Source: Deltaproteobacteria bacterium UBA5329 (GTDB lineage Bacteria; Desulfobacterota; Syntrophorhabdia; Syntrophorhabdales; Syntrophorhabdaceae). Taken from it: 25,531 nucleotides of DNA. The notes under the pieces are model-generated. The model made no database searches and was not told the origin of the DNA. It saw only the letters and a program-made list of their open reading frames with translations. The stretch covers positions 37,789 to 63,319 of the forward strand of contig DHQV01000030.1 of NCBI GenBank assembly GCA_002408185.1, given 5' to 3'. How positions within the stretch are numbered: the stretch's first letter is position 1; every line of letters starts with the position of its first letter. The position numbers and the translations under genes are program-made. Of this stretch, positions 7,888-15,408 are shown piece after piece.

Positions 7888-8949
7888 TCAGTAATGAAGA
7901 ATATCCCGGGCTTCTTTTTTTGAGAGTTTGACACCGAGAAAAAGGTCGAAAAATATTCGAGTCTCTTTCACGATATCAACCGGGTACAGGTCGGGATGGA
8001 GTACGTTTAACAACCATTTCAGGCCCAGAAGGCGCATGAACGAAGGGGGGCGGTCGAACCAGTTGAATGGCTGTCTGGGGATGAGATAAACCCTTCTGTT
8101 CTTTACGGCCCTGATCTGACGCCAGCGCTCATCGAGAAAGATTTTTTTAAAAAAATTCCGCTCGAATACAAGGACCACGTCAGGATCATACATCAGCACC
8201 TGTTCCATAGAAACTTTATCCATCCCGTAATTGGTCTTTGAAACACAGCGGTGGACATTTCTACCGCCTGCCAGCCCGACAAGCTCCACATGCATTGAGA
8301 CATGGCATTCCGTGCTCAACCCGTCCTCGCCCTCGGCATAATAGACAGACACCCTGTTTTTTTCAGGGATACCCCTTACGATCTGTTCTATATTTCCAAT
8401 CGTCCTTCGCGCATATTCGCTCAATTTCTCCGCCCTTTCTTTCCTGCCAAGGGCCTCGCCAAGATAAAGGAATGCATCGGGGTAGCTGGATAGTTTCGAC
8501 ACGTCCACAGTTATCGCCGGTATTGGAACGTTCCTGAGCGTCTGGGTGGTCCTGGCATCGGCGCCCGCGGTCAGGACAGGCACGATAATAATGTCAGGCT
8601 TGACCTTGAGCACCATTTCAATGTTCGGCACATTCCCCTGCCCGTACCATCCACCAAGGACCGGCAGCTTTTGCATATCTTTACGGAGATATGTCTTCTC
8701 CCATTCCCTTAACGGCGTGGTGAGCCCAGCGAGAACTGAAGGGTCCAGCGAATACAGCAGATATGCCGCAGGAGGCGAGGTTCCCCAGGCGCTTCGGACG
8801 TAATCGGGAACGACAACCCTCTTGCCGGTAATATCCGTGAGGCATCTGGCTTCAAGGCACGGTCCGGACACAAGGTACGCAAATACGGCAGAGAAAACAA
8901 CACACATTATTACCCGGCGTATGTATCGAGATCTTGTCTCGTGCTTCAT
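7888..8949 (-). CDS. Periplasmic substrate-binding protein of a FecCD-type metal/chelate ABC importer
   Basis: This 353-residue periplasmic binding protein (BtuF/FepB/MolA-like fold, PF01497 type) captures the ligand and delivers it to the permease at 11191-12252. Residues 1-34 include a signal sequence. TDITGKRVVVPDYVRSA is the usual first beta-hairpin, and the helical backbone and second lobe follow (KPDIIIVP near 115, then YDPDVVLVF). There is no lipobox cysteine at a convincing position, so it is probably soluble. The ATG at 8949 has GGAGG upstream. It lies last in the operon, 59 nt after the MoeA-like gene. Fold and neighbours allow siderophore, cobalamin or molybdate/tungstate. The MoeA-like gene and the ModE-like operator ahead of the operon favour Mo or W, as with Haemophilus MolA, which uses this same transporter class. 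Confidence 0.87.
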   Translation of the reverse strand: MKHETRSRYIRRVIMCVVFSAVFAYLVSGPCLEARCLTDITGKRVVVPDYVRSAWGTSPPAAYLLYSLDPSVLAGLTTPLREWEKTYLRKDMQKLPVLGGWYGQGNVPNIEMVLKVKPDIIIVPVLTAGADARTTQTLRNVPIPAITVDVSKLSSYPDAFLYLGEALGRKERAEKLSEYARRTIGNIEQIVRGIPEKNRVSVYYAEGEDGLSTECHVSMHVELVGLAGGRNVHRCVSKTNYGMDKVSMEQVLMYDPDVVLVFERNFFKKIFLDERWRQIRAVKNRRVYLIPRQPFNWFDRPPSFMRLLGLKWLLNVLHPDLYPVDIVKETRIFFDLFLGVKLSKKEARDILHY

Positions 8950-9008
8950 CGCTTTTTCCCTCCGGCCTGCCCTTTGCGTGGATGATCCGCGTTATTATCT
9001 CGAGACCT

Positions 9009-10310
9009 TTACACGCCCCTGGTGTACTTTTTGTGAGGTGTATACGCACATCCCCAGTCAAGCGGCAAAACCCGGACCGCATCGCCCGATCTGATCATGG
9101 TTCCTTCAGGAATTATCGTAAGTGAATTAGCCATCAGCAGCGGGTTGAGGTTGCCTGCAGTCCCGGCAACATTGAGCATAACCCGGTATCGTCCTTCTTT
9201 TTCCTCCAGACGTGTCCATTTTATGCACGGGATGTCCTTTCGATTGGCAACCGTGTCGACAGCGGTAGCCTGCACAGAAGGATGTTTTGTTTGTGCCATT
9301 CCGCGCATCTTGAGAAGTGCCGGCCTCACGAGCGTTTCGAAATTAATGAGGCAGCCGGATGGTGGTCCCGCAAGTGAGAATACCGGGATGAGCGGATTGC
9401 TGCCTCCCAAGGCCGGACGCGGTAAAACACTGAACACCATGCCCGTCCCGGAACCCATTTTGACTCGGGAAAACACAACCCTCCCGATCTTTCCCAGTAC
9501 GAGGCGCATCAGGTCATAATCCCCATGCGAAATACCCCCGCTCGTAATGATCGCATCAGAGGTCATGCCTTTTTGGATCTTGTTGACAATAGAAGCCTCG
9601 TTATCACGGGCCACCCCCGATACCCTCGGTATGCCTCCGTAATGGAGCACAAGAGTCGCCAGTGCAGCCGCATTGGAATTGAATGTTTTGCCAGGCCTCA
9701 ATTGCCTGTCGGGGCTTATCAGTTCATCTCCTGTAGCAATAATGGTAACGACAGGACGGCGTACCACTGTGACCCTGGTTTTTCCGACAGACAGGAGCGT
9801 CGCTATCTGTGCCGGACCCAAAATCGTTCCTTGTGCGAGGACCAGGGACCCCTTCGCAATATTGCTTCCCCGCAACCGAATGCCGCTGCCCGGGGCAGCC
9901 GCAACAAACACCTTTACCGTAGATGGGTTGTCAGGGTTCGGCCCGAGCTTATCATCCGGCTCGTCGGTATCTTCAAAACGGACTACGCAATCAGCCCCTG
10001 CGGGGATCATGGAACCTGTCATGATCCGGACGGCGGTATTCTTCCATACAGCTTTCTTCGTCAATTGTCCCGCCCGTGTCCTGCCGATAACGCGCAGTGT
10101 AACAGGGGTATCCCGGCTTGCCGCCCTAAGGTCCGAAGACCTGGCGGCATATCCATCGAGGCGTGCAGTGTCCGATTGGGGCAGATCGATATCGGAAACA
10201 ACGCCATGTGCCGCGACCTGGCCCATGCTTTTGGGAACCGTTGTTTTTTCTGCCTCCAGAACCTTCGAATTTTCGAGAATTGTTTGCAGAGCTTCTTCGT
10301 AACCGATCAT
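9009..10310 (-). CDS. Divergent MoeA-like molybdopterin molybdenumtransferase
   Basis: MoeA inserts molybdate (or tungstate) into adenylylated molybdopterin. The 433-residue protein has the family layout: LDGYA at 51-55, RIMTGS at 95-100, ATGDEL at 192-197, TSGGISHGDYD at 256-266 and a C-terminal beta domain from about 345 to 420. Two active-site loops differ from typical MoeA. The KPGKP-type loop reads MGSGTGM (285-291), losing both lysines, and the LPGNP loop reads LAGPPSG (313-319). It is therefore a divergent paralogue, perhaps tuned for W, for a different pterin, or acting as a metal-handling protein. The ATG overlaps the ATPase stop as ATGA, indicating translational coupling inside the transporter operon. 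Its place in an uptake operon is the strongest gene-level hint that the cargo is Mo or W. Confidence 0.88.
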   Translation of the reverse strand: MIGYEEALQTILENSKVLEAEKTTVPKSMGQVAAHGVVSDIDLPQSDTARLDGYAARSSDLRAASRDTPVTLRVIGRTRAGQLTKKAVWKNTAVRIMTGSMIPAGADCVVRFEDTDEPDDKLGPNPDNPSTVKVFVAAAPGSGIRLRGSNIAKGSLVLAQGTILGPAQIATLLSVGKTRVTVVRRPVVTIIATGDELISPDRQLRPGKTFNSNAAALATLVLHYGGIPRVSGVARDNEASIVNKIQKGMTSDAIITSGGISHGDYDLMRLVLGKIGRVVFSRVKMGSGTGMVFSVLPRPALGGSNPLIPVFSLAGPPSGCLINFETLVRPALLKMRGMAQTKHPSVQATAVDTVANRKDIPCIKWTRLEEKEGRYRVMLNVAGTAGNLNPLLMANSLTIIPEGTMIRSGDAVRVLPLDWGCAYTPHKKYTRGV

Positions 10311-11191
10311 CGCATTACCCGTAATTTCTCTTCTCTTTTCGCTGTCAATGCACCTGTTGGTCCTTCAGCATTCGTGTCCGGCGGGTCATACGCGGCCGGA
10401 CCGGGAACGAGTCCCGGGTGGAACGCGTCAGGTATGCATACCCTCAGCGATCCGTTCAACTTCACTATGTTCACTTTCGTATTGTAAAGCCTGAAAAGCA
10501 TCTCACTGTTGACCACATTGCCGCAATGCCCGTCGGCTATGATCTCCCCGCCCCGTATCATCACGGCGCGGTCCGCTATCCAGAGGGCATGCTCCGGGGA
10601 ATGGGTCGATTTAATGAAGGTATATCCCTCTTTTGACAGGATCGTGATCTGCTCGAGCAATCGAAGCTGGTTGCCATAGTCAAGGCCGCTTGCGGGTTCA
10701 TCCATGACGAATATACTGGAGCCCTGGACAAGGGCCCGCGCGATCAGGGTCAATTGCCGCTCGCCGCCGCTTATTTCGGTGTAGGGACGGCCGGAAAGAT
10801 GTGCGATGGACAATTTTTCCATGGCCGACCGGGCTATCCGTATATCCTCCCGGGAGTACCGGAAGAAAAAGGTCTTATGGGGCATCCTTCCCATGAGAAT
10901 GATATCCAGCACAGTGTAGGGAAACGCGCTTTTGTGCACCTGGGGGACGTAGGCTATCTGCCGCGCAAGCTCCTTTTGCGGGATAACCGCTATATCTCTC
11001 CCGTTAAGGCGAACGATGCCACTGTGGGGCCGAATAAGCCCCATAAATAATTTCAGGAGCGTACTTTTCCCGCTTCCATTGGGGCCGAGCAGCGTAACGA
11101 TCTCGCCTTCATGTATGCTCACGCTGATGTTGTTAAGGACCATCTTGTCCGTATAGGCAAAATTGACATCCCTGGTTTCAATGAGGGGCAT
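10307..11191 (-). CDS. ABC importer ATPase (FecE/BtuD/MolB-partner type)
   Basis: This cytoplasmic nucleotide-binding subunit powers the FecCD-type permease. Counting from the ATG at 11191 (294 residues) it has Walker A GPNGSGKST (36-44), Q-loop Gln84, signature SGGERQ (141-146), Walker B FVMDEP (161-166) and H-loop His197. The last 45 residues or so, past the usual end of the fold, form a Pro/Gly-rich, charged tail unlike most members. The start is read as ATG 11191, overlapping the permease stop in TGATG, with GGGGG and GGAG upstream. A GTG at 11200 is also open but is placed less well. The 3' end overlaps the MoeA-like start by 4 nt. These overlaps argue for balanced, coupled expression. 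Confidence 0.93.
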   Translation of the reverse strand: MPLIETRDVNFAYTDKMVLNNISVSIHEGEIVTLLGPNGSGKSTLLKLFMGLIRPHSGIVRLNGRDIAVIPQKELARQIAYVPQVHKSAFPYTVLDIILMGRMPHKTFFFRYSREDIRIARSAMEKLSIAHLSGRPYTEISGGERQLTLIARALVQGSSIFVMDEPASGLDYGNQLRLLEQITILSKEGYTFIKSTHSPEHALWIADRAVMIRGGEIIADGHCGNVVNSEMLFRLYNTKVNIVKLNGSLRVCIPDAFHPGLVPGPAAYDPPDTNAEGPTGALTAKREEKLRVMR

Positions 11192-12252
11192 CAACTCCAC
11201 CCCCTGTTGGCTCTTTTGAGGACTGCCGCGAAAAACGGTATCCCGATGAGAGACGTTATGATACCCAGCGGTATTTCCGTTGTGAATGCAAGCCGCGAAA
11301 CATCATCGACCAGGATGAGATACAACGCACCGGTCAGTGCACTGACCGGGATAAGGACGCGGTTGTCCGGGCCGACGATCATCCGGGCCATGTGGGGAAT
11401 GATCAGACCGACCCATCCGACCATCCCCGCAAGGACCACCGTGATCGCGCTGAGCATAGTTGCCATGACGATGAGGATAAAACGGATCCTTTCTACCGGC
11501 ACTCCCATCGTCCGCGCTTCCTCATCACCCATGCTCAGCACGTTGAGATACCCGGACAGGGACACGATGAGGGCAATGCCTGCGATTACCGGTATCGCCG
11601 TGTTCTTGAGGGTGCCCAGATCGACCAGGGTAAGCCCGCCCATCAACCAGTAGACTATTGCCGGGAGCTGGTTGTAAGGATCGGCGAGGTATTTCACGAT
11701 GGACAAAAGTGATGTGAACAGTGCACCGCTGATTACCCCGCCGAGGATCAGGAGGAGAACGGTGTTGCCCTTGTACAAACGGGCAACACCCATTGATATC
11801 ATGACAGCAATGAAGCCGAAAATGAAGCAGCTTGACTGGACAACTATCCAGCTTTTCGAAAACACCATGGCAAGGGCTGCACCGAACGACGCCCCGGCAA
11901 GAACACCCAGAATGCCGGGTGAAACGAGGGGATTGATGAACATCGCCTGGAAAGAAGCGCCAGAGATCGATAATGACGCGCCCACAAACATCGCCGCAAC
12001 AATACGGGGCAAACGGATATTAAGGAGGATATTTTCCAGCACCTCCCTGTCGACTGAGAGACTCACCCGCGCGTTAAAGATCTTCCATAGGAAAAAAGAG
12101 CATATGTCGCCCACCCCGATAGGATACTTGCCGAACATGAGCGAAACGAGGACCGCAAGCAAAAGACTCGCCGCGAGCGAGCTGATCACGAGGCCCGTCT
12201 TCATCGGTACAAAGTCTTTTTTCACTCTTTTTCCCACCACATTACCGCCCAT
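11191..12252 (-). CDS. FecCD-family ABC importer permease
   Basis: This inner-membrane permease of the type II importer family (BtuC/FhuB/FecCD/MolB) has about 353 residues and roughly ten hydrophobic helices. Both family signatures are clear. The first is IRLPRIVAAMFVGASLSISG with the FINPLVSPGILGVLAGAS loop. The second is GWVGLIIPHMARMIVG, then PVSALTGA and DDVSRLAFTTEIPLGI, which contacts the ATPase. Three in-frame starts are possible (12282, 12270, 12252). I choose 12252 because GAGCGAGG lies just upstream and the other two lack ribosome sites. Any choice overlaps the methyltransferase end, by 31 nt with 12252. The homodimer would take substrate from the binding protein at 7888-8949. Confidence 0.92.
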   Translation of the reverse strand: MGGNVVGKRVKKDFVPMKTGLVISSLAASLLLAVLVSLMFGKYPIGVGDICSFFLWKIFNARVSLSVDREVLENILLNIRLPRIVAAMFVGASLSISGASFQAMFINPLVSPGILGVLAGASFGAALAMVFSKSWIVVQSSCFIFGFIAVMISMGVARLYKGNTVLLLILGGVISGALFTSLLSIVKYLADPYNQLPAIVYWLMGGLTLVDLGTLKNTAIPVIAGIALIVSLSGYLNVLSMGDEEARTMGVPVERIRFILIVMATMLSAITVVLAGMVGWVGLIIPHMARMIVGPDNRVLIPVSALTGALYLILVDDVSRLAFTTEIPLGIITSLIGIPFFAAVLKRANRGWS

Positions 12253-13109
12253 CGCCTCGCTCTCTTGCATTTGAAAACCCATTTTCCGTTTCTAGGGACA
12301 AGCTGATCTTCAAGGTAGCAACGCAATTTTGCCTTCTCGGAATTCGTCAGTTCACCCATGAATTTATCGTAATACTGAAAAGCCGCATCAAGATCATGAA
12401 ATGATTCCTGTCTGTAGTCCTTTATAAAGGAAAGGTGCGCATAGATGCCCATCTGGTAGAGCAGGTTATACGTATAGATATAGTCGGGCCCGGGAGTAAG
12501 TCGCCTTCCGACGGCCTCATACATCCCCCGGTCATGAGGTCCGTCACCGACAATGGTCGAAATGTAGACGCATTCCCGGGCCGCATTGTGTAATTTCGTG
12601 ATAGCTTTCTCAAGATCGTCTACGACCAGGCACCGTGACGCCACTACAGCATCGTATGAGCCAATGCCTCTGGATTTCCAGTCATCTTCCCAACTCGCCT
12701 TAATGACAGCTATGTTGTTGATCTCTTTCGTTTTGCATTGCTCTTCAAGGACCTCGAGCATCCCCGGCGAGAAATCAACGGCGGTTATTCTCCTGACATA
12801 TTTCGCAAGAGGAATTGCCAGGGCCCCTGAGCCGCACGCCATGTCAAGAACGGTCCAATACCTCTTCGGCTCCATGATCTTGAGAAAATCGTCGGGATAA
12901 TTCGAATCCCAGGGTTTCTTAAAAAAATTGCGCGCCTTGTTGTCCCAGAAATTCACGTCACGCTTGATCACCGCTTTTTGAGAGCGCTGCATTTTCCAGG
13001 CTTCGTTCCAGTCTATTTCATCAGCAATCTTAGATGCATCCGGTTCCCTGCTTTTTTTCCCGCCAGCAGGTCCTACCTTCCGCACAGGGTTTACACAGCG
13101 TTCTTCCAT
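12222..13109 (-). CDS. Class I SAM-dependent methyltransferase inside the transporter operon
   Basis: A Rossmann-fold methyltransferase of 295 residues. Motif I is VLDMACGSGALAIPLA, followed by ITAVDFSPGMLEVL (acidic ribose-binding loop) and a post-motif near ASWEDDW. The segment IDWNEAWK with FWDNKARNF resembles the N-terminus of a methyltransferase family often seen with metal transport and anaerobic cofactor genes. Its substrate is unknown: a metallophore, a porphyrinoid or a small thiol would each fit. The ATG at 13109 has AGGGAG about 10 nt upstream. The first 30 residues do not look conserved and overlap, in another frame, a zinc-ribbon-like sequence (13030-13200), so the true start could lie further in. 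The gene lies 86 nt after the receptor and overlaps the permease. Confidence 0.85.
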   Translation of the reverse strand: MEERCVNPVRKVGPAGGKKSREPDASKIADEIDWNEAWKMQRSQKAVIKRDVNFWDNKARNFFKKPWDSNYPDDFLKIMEPKRYWTVLDMACGSGALAIPLAKYVRRITAVDFSPGMLEVLEEQCKTKEINNIAVIKASWEDDWKSRGIGSYDAVVASRCLVVDDLEKAITKLHNAARECVYISTIVGDGPHDRGMYEAVGRRLTPGPDYIYTYNLLYQMGIYAHLSFIKDYRQESFHDLDAAFQYYDKFMGELTNSEKAKLRCYLEDQLVPRNGKWVFKCKRARRWAVMWWEKE

Positions 13110-13200
13110 CTTTTACAATCTCCCTCATGTACCCAGGGCAATTCCTGCACAAAGGTCCCCGTGAAAGCTCTTTGCCCTTCTCGAGATAGCGGCCTTTAGA
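13030..13200 (-). pseudogene. Possible FmdE-like zinc-ribbon C-terminal remnant overlapping the methyltransferase start
   Basis: Read on the minus strand, the frame from 13200 to a TAA at 13030-13032 encodes 56 residues with no ATG ahead of its core. The core reads GPLCRNCPGYMREIV, then DGRTLCKPC: two CxxC pairs 15 residues apart around a DGxxLC turn. This resembles the treble-clef/zinc ribbon that ends FmdE-family proteins, which also occur near molybdenum genes. The in-frame TGA upstream falls within the last codons of the receptor gene, so at most the tail of such a gene remains. The resemblance is by eye, and chance cannot be excluded. Confidence 0.3.
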
Positions 13201-15208
13201 ATTTATAGGTCAGGTTTGTGAAAAAGCTTCTTCCCGCCTCCGGGTAACCGTCGGTAAGGGCATAGTCCCTATCGAATATATTGGTAACTCCTCCTTCGAT
13301 GATCACACCTTTCAAAAATTCGTACGCGGCCTTAAAATTGGCAACAGCAAATGCCCTCGCTACGTCGACGCCATCCGTCGAACTATAGCGCTGTGAATTG
13401 TATTCTATATCGGCGATGAGACTGAGTCCTGTAACGGGCCTGTATTTCGCAAATGCAGCCAGTTTGTGTTTCGGGATATTGATTATCCGTTGTGAATCGG
13501 TCCTGTTGTCTGAATAAATGTACGTGTAGTTGAAGCCACCTTCGAGGTTTGTCGTGATGGACGCCGACACCTCGAGTTCGGCACCGTACTTTCTTACATC
13601 ACCTATGTTCTGGTTTTGCCACAAAGTCCTTCGCGAATTTGCCGGGTCGGGAACGGTGACCTGCAGGATCATGTCGGATATGTCCGAATAGAATATGGCC
13701 GTCTTCAGTCCTATCTTCCCGAAAAAGGTGTCCTGATATCCCAGTTCATAGTTGATGCCTGTCTCGGCCTTAAGGTCCGGATTGGGAAGAGCGGTCCCCA
13801 GCCTGTAAGAGTATTTGTCTTTCATGGTCGGAAGCCGGGTTTTCTTCGCTACGCTGGCATGGATCTTGCCCGTTTCAGTAAGATCGTAAAAGAACCCGAT
13901 CTGCGGGTTCCAGGCTGATGTGCTGCCCGTATTGAAATCGGAGAATCGCTTTGTTTTTGCATCGTAGTCCTCGGCCCTGACCGTTTTGATATTGTCGTAG
14001 CTCACGCCGAAGATCGTGTAAAATTTCTTCGTGATCTGAAAGGTATCTTCGAGTCCGGCAGACCAGATCTCGTCTTTGAAATTCTGATACGGATCCGGTT
14101 GATTATGTTCCTTGTGATAGTCTTCCTTGTAATGGAAAGCAGCCTTTATAGTATTCAGCGGTATGAGCGTCGTTCCCACCTCGATCGAGCCGCCGGCGGT
14201 GGTGTCATTGTAATCGCTCATAAAGGAAGAACCTTTCTTCATCGTTGAGTAGGTGTCATTATCATAGCTATAAAGGGAGTTCTGATACTGGTCATAGTAA
14301 GCCCTGATCTTGACATAGGTATTCTGCCCTATGGGCGTTTTGGAGGTGAAATACACGCTCTCCTTGTCCCAGTACGGCCATTGCCAGTACCTGACTGGAT
14401 TGGCAGGGTTGGTGCCGGCATAGGGGGGGTTGCCTTTGACCCCATGCTGGTTGATATAACTGATAGCATATTCATGCCCATCCGCAGGCGTCAATCCGAA
14501 TTTGAGGTTGTATTTTCTGTCCCTGTAGTACGAATTTTCCCGGTGCCCGCCGTTTTCACTCGCCGTCTCCCTGAAGTTATCTGAGAGCCTGAAATAGTCG
14601 CTGCTCACATACGACCCGCCCCCCTGCAGGTAAAATTTGTTTTGTTTTGTTCCGAGGTTGATGTAGTTCGTAAACGTATCGCCTGTCGCATATCCCGTGC
14701 TGATATTTCCCTCGAAGACCTTTTCCGGCCTCTTCGATATCATGTTGATAGCCCCGCCTTCGGTGTTCGGTCCGTAGAGGACCGACGTGAAACCTTTTGA
14801 AACGGTTATCTCGGACATGTCGAATGTTGTGAAACGCCCGAGATCGGGGTAACCGTCATAAGGTACGTAGATGGGGATACCGTCGAGAAAGATGGGGACC
14901 CGCCTCATATCGAAACCCCGTATGTACACCATCTGTTCGTTTCTGGCATTATGCGCCAGGGTAACGCCGGGAAGCATATTGACGGCCTGGGCGACATTAT
15001 TCTTGTTAAAGTCACGCATATCCTGTTCATAGATCCGTTCCACGGTTACATTTTTGGTCGTCTCGGACCTATCCGTAACCTCGATTTCGCCCAGCGTAAA
15101 CACACCCTTCTCTGCCGGAGCTTCCTGTCCGACAACGTGTGCTGCGTGAAAAAAGAGTACCAGAAAGAGCACCAGCGAGAGCGAGGTCAATTTTAAGTGT
15201 CGGGTCAC
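13196..15208 (-). CDS. TonB-dependent outer-membrane receptor, first gene of the transporter operon
   Basis: This 670-residue outer-membrane receptor imports a scarce ligand with TonB/ExbBD energy. Residues 1-27 form a signal peptide. FTLGEIEVTD at about 37-46 is a likely TonB box. The plug follows, with AQAVNMLPGVTL, NEQMVYIRGFD, PIFLDGIPIYVP, ITVSKGFTSVLYG and GGAINMISK. The rest is a 22-strand-type barrel ending in VTNIFDRDY and a C-terminal aromatic (NLTYKF). The GTG start at 15208 has AAGGAGG 7 nt upstream. The promoter lies at 15245-15277 with a ModE-like operator across it. The gene shares an operon with the FecCD-type importer and the MoeA-like protein, so the ligand is probably a Mo/W chelate or oxyanion, although such receptors more often take iron siderophores or B12. 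Confidence 0.93.
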   Translation of the reverse strand: MTRHLKLTSLSLVLFLVLFFHAAHVVGQEAPAEKGVFTLGEIEVTDRSETTKNVTVERIYEQDMRDFNKNNVAQAVNMLPGVTLAHNARNEQMVYIRGFDMRRVPIFLDGIPIYVPYDGYPDLGRFTTFDMSEITVSKGFTSVLYGPNTEGGAINMISKRPEKVFEGNISTGYATGDTFTNYINLGTKQNKFYLQGGGSYVSSDYFRLSDNFRETASENGGHRENSYYRDRKYNLKFGLTPADGHEYAISYINQHGVKGNPPYAGTNPANPVRYWQWPYWDKESVYFTSKTPIGQNTYVKIRAYYDQYQNSLYSYDNDTYSTMKKGSSFMSDYNDTTAGGSIEVGTTLIPLNTIKAAFHYKEDYHKEHNQPDPYQNFKDEIWSAGLEDTFQITKKFYTIFGVSYDNIKTVRAEDYDAKTKRFSDFNTGSTSAWNPQIGFFYDLTETGKIHASVAKKTRLPTMKDKYSYRLGTALPNPDLKAETGINYELGYQDTFFGKIGLKTAIFYSDISDMILQVTVPDPANSRRTLWQNQNIGDVRKYGAELEVSASITTNLEGGFNYTYIYSDNRTDSQRIINIPKHKLAAFAKYRPVTGLSLIADIEYNSQRYSSTDGVDVARAFAVANFKAAYEFLKGVIIEGGVTNIFDRDYALTDGYPEAGRSFFTNLTYKF

Positions 15209-15244
15209 AGCAGAACCTCCTTGTATGTAGTTGTATATAACGGT

Positions 15245-15277
15245 CGTTATGTATCATGCGATATAACGAAAAGTCAA
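15245..15277 (-). promoter_or_regulatory. Receptor-operon promoter with an overlapping ModE-like operator
   Basis: On the minus strand, TTGACT (15277-15272) is a good -35 element. TTT and then CGTTAT (15268-15263), 12 nt, and ATAACG (15250-15245) follow. The two 6-mers are exact reverse complements in a 24-bp dyad. The dyad covers the -10 region (TACATA at 18-nt spacing). E. coli modA's ModE operator has, as I recall it, the same half-sites and the same 12-nt gap. A third half-site, ATAACG (plus strand 15237-15242), abuts it, separated by 2 nt. Binding here would block RNA polymerase, which fits repression when Mo/W is plentiful. No modE gene lies in the window. Confidence 0.72.
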
Positions 15278-15304
15278 TAAAATTTTGTCATGTTTTCCAT
15301 TTTT

Positions 15305-15391
15305 TCCGTTCCTTCGACGAACGGAGAACGTATGATCACCTGAAGTGCGTGATTTATTTCTCGTTCTACATTATTTATTATAGTGAACGAG
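15305..15391. repeat. Two inverted repeats sharing a CGTTC/GAACG core
   Basis: TCCGTTC (15305-15311) pairs with GAACGGA (15319-15325) around a 7-nt loop. CTCGTTC (15360-15366) pairs with GAACGAG (15385-15391) around an 18-nt AT-rich loop. Both lie between the unknown-protein gene and the receptor promoter. Neither has a T-run on the minus strand, so they are poor terminators. They could be operators for a second regulator or RNA hairpins after the upstream operon. Confidence 0.4.
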
Positions 15392-15408
15392 TGAGGCGGA
15401 CGGTATTG

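Noticed and set aside
9525..10487. 320-residue open frame on the plus strand across the MoeA-like gene
   Set aside because: Shadow of the moeA and ATPase frames; Cys/Arg-rich translation without motifs.
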